This document shows positions 17,980 to 26,178 of a stretch of DNA of 64,000 bases, piece by piece. Location of the stretch: positions 124,001 through 188,000 of the forward strand of contig JAFZUY010000023.1 of the NCBI GenBank assembly GCA_017618075.1, given 5' to 3'. A program made the position numbers and the translations under genes. Each line of letters begins with the position of its first letter. The stretch's first letter is position 1. A model generated the notes under the pieces. The model had not been told where the DNA came from. It saw only the letters and a list, made by a program, of their open reading frames with translations, and did not search any database. The stretch is from Lachnospiraceae bacterium. Its GTDB lineage: Bacteria; Bacillota; Clostridia; Lachnospirales; Lachnospiraceae.

Positions 17980-19404
17980 ATGAACAAGATTTTCATTGCC
18001 GACTCAACAATCGCACAGAGTTGCATAAACAATGCATTTTCCATGAGCTTCAAGGAAAAGATGGAAGTTGCGAAAAGACTCGAAAAAATCAAAGTTAATG
18101 TCATCGAGATGCCCAAGGCTGTCGAAAAGACCGATGCACTGCTTGTTAAGTCATTGGCAACAATGATAAAAGAAAGCACAATTTCGGTGGCAGCAGCACC
18201 CGACAAAGCCGAGATAGATGCCGCAGCTGATGCAATTAAGAATTCAAAGAATGCGAGATTAAGAATTCTTGTTCCCACATCTCCCGTTCAGATGGAATAT
18301 ATTTTAAAAGCAAAACCCAAGGCAGTTCTTGAGAAAGTTCCCGAAATGGTTGCTTACGCAAAAACTCTTGTAAACGAAATCGAAGTATCCTTTATCGATA
18401 CTTCCAGAAGCGAAAAAGAATTTGTCGCAAAGTTATCCCAGGGCGTAGTTGCATCGGGCGCAACCATACTTGATTTCTGTGATACGGCAGGAACCTGGCT
18501 TCCCGAAGAAACTTCCGAATTTATTAAGTACATAAAAGAAAATGTTCGCGGAATCGAAAACGTAACTATTTCCGTTAACTGCTCCGACGAAATCAGACTC
18601 GGAAACGCAAACTCCGTAGCAGCAATCAAGGCAGGCGCAACACAGGTTAAAACGACATTAGTCGGCAAAGCATCTCCCAAGATTGGACATTTCGTAAATC
18701 TTATCTCCGAAAAAGGCGAGGCAATAGAAGTTTCAATCGATATTCCGAGAGCAGAATTTAACAAGACCCTTCGTCAGATGACATGGATTGAAGGTGAGAA
18801 TCAGGGTATCAAGATTACCTTTGAAGAAGAGGAAAAAGAAAAGAGCGAAGAATTAAATCTCGACGAGACTGCAGATATTTCAAAGGTTATCAAAGCAGTC
18901 AAGAAACTCGGTTATGATTTAACCGATGACGACAATGCAAAGGTTTACAAGGAATTCAGAAGAGTTTCCGAGAAAAAGAAAATCGGAACCAAAGAAATGG
19001 AAGCAATTATTGCAACCGCATCACTTCAGGTTCCCGCAACCTATCAGCTTGTAGATTTTGTAATAAATTCCGGAAACATCATTACACCCACCGCCTGCAT
19101 TACTCTTGAAAAAGAAGGCAATGAGCTTAAGGGCTTAAGCTCGGGTGACGGTCCCATCGCTGCTGCATTCCTTGCAGTTGAAATGATAATAGGACATCAC
19201 TACGAACTAGATGATTTCCAGATTCAGTCGGTAACCGAAGGAAGCGAGGCAGTCGGAAACGCACTCGTAAAACTTCGTTCCAACGGAAAGCTTTATTCAG
19301 GCAACGGTATTTCCACAGACATTATCGGAGCCAGCATCAGAGCTTACCTTAATGCAATTAACAAAATAGTATATGAAGAAAAGCAGGAGAGAAAACCTGA
19401 CTAA
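17980..19404 (+). CDS. 2-isopropylmalate synthase-like protein lacking active-site residues
   Basis: 474 residues with the LeuA layout: DRE-TIM barrel (about 1-275), linker and C-terminal LeuA allosteric/dimer domain (about 345-468, with GDGPIAAAF, GNGISTDIIGASIRAYLNAI). The barrel has lost the chemistry: the DTTLRDGEQ signature is DSTIAQSC (catalytic Arg is Ala12, metal Asp is Gln13), HxHND is NCSDE (200-204) and the GERxGN loop is GKASPKIG. The surrounding frame (LGNANSVAAIKAGATQVKTT) is kept, so it is not a decayed gene. It may be a leucine-sensing or structural protein, or carry a different activity. The leucine-type T-box upstream fits the family. The homology is clear; the role is not. 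Confidence 0.8.
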   Translation: MNKIFIADSTIAQSCINNAFSMSFKEKMEVAKRLEKIKVNVIEMPKAVEKTDALLVKSLATMIKESTISVAAAPDKAEIDAAADAIKNSKNARLRILVPTSPVQMEYILKAKPKAVLEKVPEMVAYAKTLVNEIEVSFIDTSRSEKEFVAKLSQGVVASGATILDFCDTAGTWLPEETSEFIKYIKENVRGIENVTISVNCSDEIRLGNANSVAAIKAGATQVKTTLVGKASPKIGHFVNLISEKGEAIEVSIDIPRAEFNKTLRQMTWIEGENQGIKITFEEEEKEKSEELNLDETADISKVIKAVKKLGYDLTDDDNAKVYKEFRRVSEKKKIGTKEMEAIIATASLQVPATYQLVDFVINSGNIITPTACITLEKEGNELKGLSSGDGPIAAAFLAVEMIIGHHYELDDFQIQSVTEGSEAVGNALVKLRSNGKLYSGNGISTDIIGASIRAYLNAINKIVYEEKQERKPD

Positions 19405-19441
19405 TATATTTTAGGATTGATTAACAGAGAGGATTTTACAA

Positions 19442-21973
19442 ATGAGATTAGCGTTTTCTACTAACGGATGGGATGATTTTGACTGGTCGGATTTTTATGT
19501 AACAGCCAAGGATCTCCAGTTCTCGGGTATCGAAATTCACGATATTAAAAGAGAAGTTTTTTCAGGCAAGAACAGACCTTTTAATAATGAGAACATTGTT
19601 GAGACGGCCAGAAAAATAGCTCAGATGGGTCTTGAGATTCCCGTAATCGATGCTGTCTGCAATATAGCAGACCCTGACAAAGTACAGGAAAACATCGAAG
19701 ACATCAGGGAATATATCAGAGTTGCAAAGATTTTAAAATGCCCTGCAATCAGACTTCGCGCAGGAAAGAGCAACGACGATACCAATACATCTGACGATCC
19801 CGTTATCGAATGTATCAAAGCTACCTACAGAGAAGCAGACAATAACGGTGTTTCTCTTTTGATAGAAACCGTAGGACCTTATGCAAATACAGAGAGACTT
19901 CGTAACGTATTAAACGTTTTCGCAAGAGACAATGTTGCTGCAGCATGGGATATTCATCATACCGTAAGATACGGAAACGAAACTGCAGAACAGTCAATTC
20001 AGAATTTGGGTGCATATGTACTTCACGTACATATCAAAGATTCCGAAGTTGTTGACGGAAAAATTGAATACAGACTGATGGGCGAAGGAACACTTCCCAT
20101 TGACGATTTGATGGGAGCTCTTCGTTCAATCAACTATGATAAATACATTTCATTTGAGTGGATTCCCGCGTGGCTTGAAGAATTATCCGACCCCGGAATC
20201 GTATTCCCTCACTTTATCAACTTCATGTCTCAGTATGAGCAGGAAGCAAAAGTGGTTGGTCAGACACTTTATTCCAACAAGGCCGGTACAGGTAAGTTTA
20301 TCTGGAAAAAAGAAGAGATTATCGACAAGACATTCCCTCAGGTACTTGACCGTATGGTAGAAGAATTCCCCGATCAGTACGCTTTCAGATATACTACACT
20401 TGATTACACAAGAACATATTCCGAATTCAGGGATGATGTGGATGAATTCGCCAAGACACTTATCGCACTCGGCGTAAAGCAGGGTTCACATGTTGCAATC
20501 TGGGCAACCAACATTCCCCAGTGGTACTTATCCTTCTGGGCATGCTGCCGTATCGGCGCAGTCTTGGTTACCATGAATACAGCATACAAGATTCATGAGG
20601 CTGAGTATCTTTTACGAAACTCCGATACCCATACCCTTGTTATGATTGACGGTTTCAGAGATTCAAATTATGCAGAGATTATCCAGGAACTTTGTCCCGA
20701 ATTAAAAGACAATGTTCCCGGCAAAGCACTTCACTGCAAACGCCTTCCTTTCCTTCGTCACGTAATCAACGTAACGAGCAGACAGCCCGGCTGTCTTACA
20801 TGGGAAGAAGCATTGGAGCTCGGAAAGAATGTTCCCATCGAGGAAGTTTACAGACGTTCATCTCTGGTTGACAAGCATGATGTCTGCAACATGCAGTATA
20901 CATCAGGTACAACAGGCTTCCCCAAGGGAGTTATGCTTACTCACTACAATGTAGTTAATAACGGTAAATGCATCGGCGACAGAATGGACTTATCCACAGC
21001 CGACAGAATGATGATTCAGGTGCCCATGTTCCATTGCTTTGGTATGGTACTTGCGATGACCGCATCCATGACCCACGGTGTAACATTATCACCTATTCCT
21101 TACTTCTCAACCAAGCCAGCGCTTGCATGTATCAATCAGGAAAAGATTACATGTTTCCACGGCGTACCTACAATGTTTATTGCAATGCTCGAGCATGAAG
21201 ACTTCCCGAAGACCGACTTTTCACATATGAGAACAGGTATCATGGCCGGAAGCCCCTGCCCTATCGCAGTTATGAGAGACGTTGTTGAAAAGATGCATAT
21301 GACGGAAATCACCATCGTTTACGGTCAGACCGAAGCATCACCCGGATGTACGATGTCCACAACCGACGATCCTCTGGAAGTCAGAGTTACCACAGTCGGC
21401 GGACCTTTGCCCGGCGTAGAATGTAAGATCATCGATCCCGAAACAGGTGAAGAATGTCCCGACGGTGTAAACGGCGAGTTCGTTGCACGTGGTTACAACA
21501 TCATGAAGGGTTACTATAAGATGCCTCTTGCAACCGCACAGGCAATCGATGAAGACGGATGGCTTCATACCGGAGACCTTGCATGCAGAACACCCGAAGG
21601 CAACTTTAAGATTACAGGCCGTCTGAAAGATATGATCATCCGTGGCGGTGAAAATATTTATCCTAAGGAAATCGAAGAATTCATCTACACATATGACAAG
21701 GTAAAAGATGTTCAGGTAATCGGTGTTCCTGACGAAGCACTTGGCGAGGAAATCCTTGCAGCAGTTGTTCCGAAGGAAGGCGAGACAATTACCGAAGAAG
21801 AGATTAAGAAGTACGTATTCGACCACATGGCTAAACATAAAGTTCCCAAGTACGTCGATATCGTAGACGGCTTCCCTATGAACGCCGCAGGAAAGATCTT
21901 AAAATACAAGATGAGAGAGGCAGCAGTTGAGAAATACAACTTAAAGAAAGCCGACAGCATCGAAACAGCATAA
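19442..21973 (+). CDS. Fusion: sugar-isomerase-type TIM barrel plus acyl-CoA synthetase
   Basis: 843 residues. Residues 1 to about 275 are an AP-endonuclease-2/xylose-isomerase-type TIM barrel with likely metal ligands in LLIETVG, AAWDIHH, VLHVHIKDSE and FEWIPAW. From about 290 it is an AMP-forming ligase of the fatty-acyl-CoA synthetase group: YTSGTTGFPKGVMLTH (near 486), YGQTEASPG, HTGDL (near 708), GRLKDMIIRGGENIYPKE and the C-terminal catalytic lysine in NAAGKILK (near 817). It begins 37 bases after the LeuA-like gene, so it shares the T-box. Both halves look intact. Substrates of neither half are known. Confidence 0.9.
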   Translation: MRLAFSTNGWDDFDWSDFYVTAKDLQFSGIEIHDIKREVFSGKNRPFNNENIVETARKIAQMGLEIPVIDAVCNIADPDKVQENIEDIREYIRVAKILKCPAIRLRAGKSNDDTNTSDDPVIECIKATYREADNNGVSLLIETVGPYANTERLRNVLNVFARDNVAAAWDIHHTVRYGNETAEQSIQNLGAYVLHVHIKDSEVVDGKIEYRLMGEGTLPIDDLMGALRSINYDKYISFEWIPAWLEELSDPGIVFPHFINFMSQYEQEAKVVGQTLYSNKAGTGKFIWKKEEIIDKTFPQVLDRMVEEFPDQYAFRYTTLDYTRTYSEFRDDVDEFAKTLIALGVKQGSHVAIWATNIPQWYLSFWACCRIGAVLVTMNTAYKIHEAEYLLRNSDTHTLVMIDGFRDSNYAEIIQELCPELKDNVPGKALHCKRLPFLRHVINVTSRQPGCLTWEEALELGKNVPIEEVYRRSSLVDKHDVCNMQYTSGTTGFPKGVMLTHYNVVNNGKCIGDRMDLSTADRMMIQVPMFHCFGMVLAMTASMTHGVTLSPIPYFSTKPALACINQEKITCFHGVPTMFIAMLEHEDFPKTDFSHMRTGIMAGSPCPIAVMRDVVEKMHMTEITIVYGQTEASPGCTMSTTDDPLEVRVTTVGGPLPGVECKIIDPETGEECPDGVNGEFVARGYNIMKGYYKMPLATAQAIDEDGWLHTGDLACRTPEGNFKITGRLKDMIIRGGENIYPKEIEEFIYTYDKVKDVQVIGVPDEALGEEILAAVVPKEGETITEEEIKKYVFDHMAKHKVPKYVDIVDGFPMNAAGKILKYKMREAAVEKYNLKKADSIETA

Positions 21974-21985
21974 TAATGAAACAGT

Positions 21986-22023
21986 AAAAAACTCCCGGTT
22001 TCAGTCCAGACTGGGAGTTTTTT
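21986..22023 (+). terminator. Terminator after the T-box operon (likely bidirectional)
   Basis: AAAACTCCC and GGGAGTTTT arms with T run; the A run on the other side would serve the minus-strand antitoxin gene. Confidence 0.8.
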
Positions 22024-22049
22024 AAGTATGTTATTTAGAATTTGGAAAA

Positions 22050-22367
22050 CTAATTTTGCATAATCTTTATAAAAGACAATTCTTTTTCTTTTCCTTCGTC
22101 CACAATGTTTATCAGTCTGAAAGCCGGACCTGTTGGATGAGTTCTGCCAAGTTCCCAGGCTTCCACGGTTTTTTGTGAAACACCCAGATAAGAAGCAAAT
22201 GCCGCCTGTGTCATTCCGGCTTTGTTTCGTATTGCTTTAATTTCGGTGTTAGTATATTTTTTTACGGGTTCAAAAATAAAAGTGGTTCTTTTACCGGTTT
22301 TTTTACCCTTTTCTATCTCAATAGCTTCTTCCAAGCCGGTTTTTAAATCGTCAAATAATATACTCAC
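22050..22367 (-). CDS. XRE-family antitoxin of a RelE/HigB-type pair
   Basis: About 105 residues with a C-terminal helix-turn-helix (IRNKAGMTQAAFASYLGVSQ, TVEAWELGRTHPTGPA), as in HigA2/MqsA-like antitoxins. I chose the GTG at 22367 rather than the one at 22376: the GGAGGTGAT ribosome site overlaps the toxin's stop codon and is correctly spaced only for the former. Encoded after its toxin; expected to bind the palindrome at 22745-22761. Confidence 0.86.
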   Translation of the reverse strand: MSILFDDLKTGLEEAIEIEKGKKTGKRTTFIFEPVKKYTNTEIKAIRNKAGMTQAAFASYLGVSQKTVEAWELGRTHPTGPAFRLINIVDEGKEKELSFIKIMQN

Positions 22368-22372
22368 AGAAA

Positions 22373-22720
22373 TCACCTCCGATTACGTTGTGCTTCCTCT
22401 TTAAGAGATTTAACCAATTTTTTCAAAACTCTTTTTTCTTCGGAAGAAAGATTGCTTTGCTCATCTTTGGTAAAAGCGGTTATCAGATAAGTGACCTCGT
22501 ATTCGGCAAAATCTGTATAACAGACTCTTACACTTCCACTTTTACCTCTGTGCTCCAAAGGGAATCGTACTTTCCTTATTCCTCCTGTTCCTGACATTAC
22601 CGGTCCGGACTCAGGATCTTTTAAAAGAATTATTTGTAATGCTAAAAGGTCATCGTCATTCAAGCCTATTTCTTTCCAGCGTTTTGAAAATAAAGGTACT
22701 TCGATAAAAGTTCTTATCAT
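22373..22720 (-). CDS. RelE/HigB-type toxin
   Basis: 115 residues with the RelE-superfamily core GTGGIRKVRFPLEHRGKSGS, VRVCYTDF and LITAFTKDEQSNLS, and a basic C-terminal tail. Known relatives cleave mRNA on the ribosome. A ribosome site AAAGGA precedes the ATG. Order toxin-antitoxin. Confidence 0.86.
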   Translation of the reverse strand: MIRTFIEVPLFSKRWKEIGLNDDDLLALQIILLKDPESGPVMSGTGGIRKVRFPLEHRGKSGSVRVCYTDFAEYEVTYLITAFTKDEQSNLSSEEKRVLKKLVKSLKEEAQRNRR

Positions 22721-22737
22721 ATTTATTCCTTTCTAAT

Positions 22738-22766
22738 AATATATACCCTACAATGTAGGGTGTCAA
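22738..22766 (-). promoter_or_regulatory. TA promoter with operator inside the spacer
   Basis: Minus-strand TTGACA (22766-22761), 17-base spacer, TATATT (22743-22738). ACCCTACA (22745-22752) and TGTAGGGT (22754-22761) form a perfect 8-bp inverted repeat around one A, filling the spacer, as in the higBA promoter. Confidence 0.82.
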
Positions 22767-22998
22767 TAAGTTGCAAAAATACAAATAATCATGTTTTCAA
22801 AAACAAGTTTCAAAAACAATTAAAAAAGGATATAAAAACTCAGATATGTATTAAATAACTGAAATGTACGCAGAAAAAGCGCATAGAGATGATTTTCAGG
22901 ACGGAGAATCAAATAATTTAGATGTCTTCATTAAATCCCCAATCCTTCCATAGAAGGATTGTATAGATATTATCATTAAAGAAACAATAAAACAATAC

Positions 22999-23217
22999 CT
23001 ATTTATTTAAGCCCAGCAGATAATCGGCGGAAACATTATAGAGTTCACACAATTTGATAATATGCCTGACAGGGATTTCGTTTGCACCGCGTTCATAGCG
23101 TGCATACATAGTTTGGGAAGTTCCAAGATAATTGGCAACGAACTCTTGCGTGAGATCGGAATCCTCACGAAGATCGCGCATTATTTTAATGTATTTGAAA
23201 GAGTCTTTGGAATCCAT
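22999..23217 (-). CDS. XRE-family repressor
   Basis: 72 residues, almost entirely a helix-turn-helix domain (MRDLREDSDLTQEFVANYLG, TSQTMYARYERGANEIPV, LCELYNVSADYLLGLNK). Divergent from the AT-rich lipoprotein gene at 23336, with two operator-like palindromes between. A TATACT -10 candidate (23229-23224) ends 6 bases before the ATG, so the message may be leaderless. Confidence 0.85.
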   Translation of the reverse strand: MDSKDSFKYIKIMRDLREDSDLTQEFVANYLGTSQTMYARYERGANEIPVRHIIKLCELYNVSADYLLGLNK

Positions 23218-23229
23218 AACTCAAGTATA

Positions 23230-23251
23230 AATAGTAAAAATATTTACTATT
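23230..23251. promoter_or_regulatory. Operator-like palindrome 1
   Basis: AATAGTAAA (23230-23238) and TTTACTATT (23243-23251), a perfect 9-bp inverted repeat with a 4-base centre, next to the repressor gene. Confidence 0.8.
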
Positions 23252-23278
23252 GAATTTAGTAAACATCTTTACTAAAAT
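23250..23278 (+). promoter_or_regulatory. Lipoprotein promoter with operator palindrome 2 in spacer
   Basis: TTGAAT (23250-23255), 17-base spacer, TAAAAT (23273-23278). TTTAGTAAA (23255-23263) and TTTACTAAA (23268-23276) form a perfect 9-bp inverted repeat with a 4-base centre. Centre-to-centre distance to palindrome 1 is 25 bp. Confidence 0.8.
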
Positions 23279-23335
23279 TTAATTAAGAGAGGTTTTTTTA
23301 GAAAGAAAAACTAAAATAAGAAGAGGGATTACAGA

Positions 23336-24910
23336 ATGAAAAGAAAACAAAAGATTTATCGTATTATGCTTGTTTTGGCAACAAGTGTTTTCATCGTCGG
23401 ATGTGGTGGAAGTGAAAGTAAAATTGCCAAATTGGAAAACGAGGCAGAGATTCAATATAATGCAGGAAATCTGGATGAGGCATTAAATAATATCAATCAG
23501 GCGGAAGAATTGGGGCAATTATCAGAAAAAGGAACAGAAATAAAAGGTTCCATATTCGTTGAAAAAGCAAAGAAAAATCTTAATTCCGGTGATTATGAGG
23601 GAGTAATTGTAAATATAGAAAACGCTGAAAATATTTTAGGAGAAACTACGGAGGAAGAACAAGAATTAATTTATCAGGCTTATGGCGGTTTAATAGAAGA
23701 CATCTATTCAAAAAACAAAGATTCTTCAGATATAGATCCGGAAGAGATAAAGAAGGGTGTGGAGTATTTAAGAAATCAAATTAAAATCCATCCTGAAAAT
23801 ATAGACCGTACAAAATATGTGTTTTTTAAAAAGAATTATGGATTATATTTGGAAGATAATAATTTATATGCAGAATTGGTTGATTCGTTAAAAGAGGATG
23901 TACAGAATATATGGGACTTAGATTTAAGTGAAATAGATCTTCCAGATTATACAAAATATGATTCTATTGAAAAATATGAGGAAGCCTTTTCGGAATTTGA
24001 AGCAAAAAGAAATAATGGCAAAACGGATAGCATTAAAGGCATAATAAAAAATATAATATGGAGATATGAGGCTATTCAGTATGCATTTGAATCATCAAAA
24101 TATGGAATTAAGAATGCTTCTGTTGGTGATCATGTTCGGTTTTCAGAAGAAGACATAATCAATTTAAATAATAACCCATACATCGATGAGGAATTGTCTT
24201 TTATTGATTATTATATGAAAAACAACTTTTGGGTTCCCTCAACGTATGAAACAAATTTATATGATTTCTCTTATTTAGAACGGTTTTACGATCTTATTAT
24301 CTTAAATCCAAATGCAAAAAAAGATAATTCAGAATATATAAATTGCTGGGACACGTGGACAGTTCTTGAGAAAGATGATGAAAAAGCACTTTTATTATAT
24401 GATATACCTGTTGATGAAGAATGGTTTTATGGGTTTGATGTATATACAGAGTTTGAGAAAGGGAATAAAAAAGATTGGGAGGGTCTTTCTAATGGAGGGT
24501 TCATGAATTATCCTAATATTCCGGTAAGGGTTTTAACTTATGAGGAGTACGAAAAATACTCTGATATATTAGATTATTCTGTTTTTGAATATAATAATTA
24601 TCGTAAATCTTGGTTTTTGCCGGAAAATACTTCGTATGAATCAGATATATTTGAATATGATGGAGAAGTGGCAATAACTCACCCCGACAATCCTAAAGTA
24701 ATTATTGGATATAAAAATGCTAAATTTCAAAGAGAAATATTAAAAGCAAAAATTCTTGATGTTAAAACAGGATTGGTTCAAGATTTTGACTCGGAAAATC
24801 TTGTAAAGAAAACAGATGACCTGGGATTTTCAAATAGTTGGCAGGCTTATGTTGGAAATAATATTAGTGTAAATTATTGTTACAGAGTAGTAGCATGGTT
24901 TTATTATTAA
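23336..24910 (+). CDS. AT-rich secreted lipoprotein with TPR-like N-terminus
   Basis: 524 residues. Signal peptide with lipobox FIVGC (Cys23). Residues about 28-120 form TPR-like helices (AEIQYNAGNLDEALNNINQA, EKAKKNLNSGDYEGVIVNIE). The rest is acidic, rich in Asn, Tyr and Glu, with no recognised domain. Codon use is visibly more AT-rich than the neighbouring genes (TTA, AAT, ATA frequent), as is its flanking DNA, which suggests acquisition. Controlled by the divergent XRE repressor. Function unknown. Confidence 0.75.
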   Translation: MKRKQKIYRIMLVLATSVFIVGCGGSESKIAKLENEAEIQYNAGNLDEALNNINQAEELGQLSEKGTEIKGSIFVEKAKKNLNSGDYEGVIVNIENAENILGETTEEEQELIYQAYGGLIEDIYSKNKDSSDIDPEEIKKGVEYLRNQIKIHPENIDRTKYVFFKKNYGLYLEDNNLYAELVDSLKEDVQNIWDLDLSEIDLPDYTKYDSIEKYEEAFSEFEAKRNNGKTDSIKGIIKNIIWRYEAIQYAFESSKYGIKNASVGDHVRFSEEDIINLNNNPYIDEELSFIDYYMKNNFWVPSTYETNLYDFSYLERFYDLIILNPNAKKDNSEYINCWDTWTVLEKDDEKALLLYDIPVDEEWFYGFDVYTEFEKGNKKDWEGLSNGGFMNYPNIPVRVLTYEEYEKYSDILDYSVFEYNNYRKSWFLPENTSYESDIFEYDGEVAITHPDNPKVIIGYKNAKFQREILKAKILDVKTGLVQDFDSENLVKKTDDLGFSNSWQAYVGNNISVNYCYRVVAWFYY

Positions 24911-24918
24911 ACAATTTT

Positions 24919-24952
24919 TGCCGGGTGCGATTAAGCACCCGGTATTTTTTCA
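24919..24952 (+). terminator. Terminator after the lipoprotein gene
   Basis: CCGGGTGC (24921-24928) and GCACCCGG (24935-24942), then a T-rich tract. Confidence 0.85.
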
Positions 24953-24995
24953 CCCTTGTCGTCGTATCGTTATAGAGGCATAGAAAAAAGAGAAA

Positions 24996-25028
24996 AAAAC
25001 AGACGTAGGATTATCCTACGTCTGTTTT
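24996..25028 (-). terminator. Terminator of the alanine dehydrogenase gene
   Basis: A 15-bp perfect stem, AAAACAGACGTAGGA with TCCTACGTCTGTTTT, and A/T runs on both sides; acts after ald on the minus strand and could also stop plus-strand transcription. Confidence 0.85.
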
Positions 25029-25044
25029 AGAATCTATATAGTAA

Positions 25045-26157
25045 TTAAATCAGAGAATTTAATTCTGTATATTCATATCCTAAAGCTTTAGCCACATTGG
25101 CATTGGTAACCTTTCCTGCATAGCAGTTAACGCCGGATTCGATTACTGCGCTCTTCTTGCAAGCTTCTTCAAGACCTGCGGCTGCAATCTGAAGGCCGTA
25201 GCGAAGAGTTGCGTTGGTGAGTGCGATGGTACTTGTTCTGGGAACTGCGCCCGGCATATTTCCTACACAGTAGTGAACTACACCTTCTTCGATGTATACG
25301 GGATTGTCATGTGTGGTAACATGTGAGGATTCACCGCATCCGCCCTGGTCGATGGCAACGTCTACGAATACCGCACCGTCTTTCATCTCGGGAAGATATT
25401 TCTTCTTGAAGAGTTTGGGTGTTGAACCGCCGGGAATAAGAACGGATCCGATAACAAGGTCTGCATCTTTTACGACGCGTTCAACATTAGAATCGTTGGA
25501 AACGAGTGTCTGGATATGTGCTCCAAACATGTTGTCGAGCTCTTCGAGTCTTTTAAGATTTACATCAAGGATTGTTACATTAGCGCCCATACCTACGGCG
25601 ATTTTGCATGCGTTCATACCAACGGTACCGCCGCCGAGGATAACTACGTTAGCCTTGGGAGTTCCGGGAACACCTGCAAGGAGAATTCCTTCTCCGCCGA
25701 ATCTCTTCTCAAGATACTTGGCACCTTCCTGAATTGACAGACGTCCTGCAATCTGTGACATGGGAGCAAGGCAGGGAAGTGATCTGTCGGTTTCCTGAAT
25801 GGTTTCGTATGCAACGGCTTTAACTTTGCCGGTAAGAAGCGCATCAGCCTGTTCCTTGTCTGCTGCCAGGTGGAGATAAGTGTAAAGGATAAGGCCTTCG
25901 CGGAATAAAGGATATTCTTCGGGAAGAGGCTCTTTTACCTTTATCATCATGTCTACGAGGTTCCATACGTCAGCGGCATTGTCGATTAAAGAAGCGCCTG
26001 CATCAACATACTCGTTGTCTGAAAAGCCCGAACCGATTCCGGCTCCCTTTTCCATGTAAACATGATGTCCGGCAGCAATGTATGCTTTAACATTGTCCGG
26101 CGTTAATCCCACTCTGAACTCATTGTTTTTGATTTCTTTCACGCAACCAATTTTCAT
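25045..26157 (-). CDS. ald: Alanine dehydrogenase
   Basis: 370 residues, the usual length. Converts L-alanine, NAD+ and water to pyruvate, ammonium and NADH. Visible features: MKIGCVKEIKNNEFRVGLTP N-terminus, YTYLHLA with the catalytic His, AYETIQ, the Rossmann motif ILGGGTVGMNACKIAVGMGA and the MPGAVPRTSTIALTNATL block. AGGAAG lies upstream of the ATG. Single gene with its own terminator. Confidence 0.97.
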   Translation of the reverse strand: MKIGCVKEIKNNEFRVGLTPDNVKAYIAAGHHVYMEKGAGIGSGFSDNEYVDAGASLIDNAADVWNLVDMMIKVKEPLPEEYPLFREGLILYTYLHLAADKEQADALLTGKVKAVAYETIQETDRSLPCLAPMSQIAGRLSIQEGAKYLEKRFGGEGILLAGVPGTPKANVVILGGGTVGMNACKIAVGMGANVTILDVNLKRLEELDNMFGAHIQTLVSNDSNVERVVKDADLVIGSVLIPGGSTPKLFKKKYLPEMKDGAVFVDVAIDQGGCGESSHVTTHDNPVYIEEGVVHYCVGNMPGAVPRTSTIALTNATLRYGLQIAAAGLEEACKKSAVIESGVNCYAGKVTNANVAKALGYEYTELNSLI

Positions 26158-26178
26158 ATAAAATCTTCCTTTCTAAAA

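Noticed and set aside
22864-22953. 30-codon open frame (MYAEKAHRDDF...)
   Set aside because: No ribosome site or recognisable homology, and its end overlaps a hairpin; possibly a remnant but not supportable as a gene.
22999-24910. Prophage remnant
   Set aside because: Repressor and operators are phage-like, but no integrase, structural gene or attachment repeat is visible.
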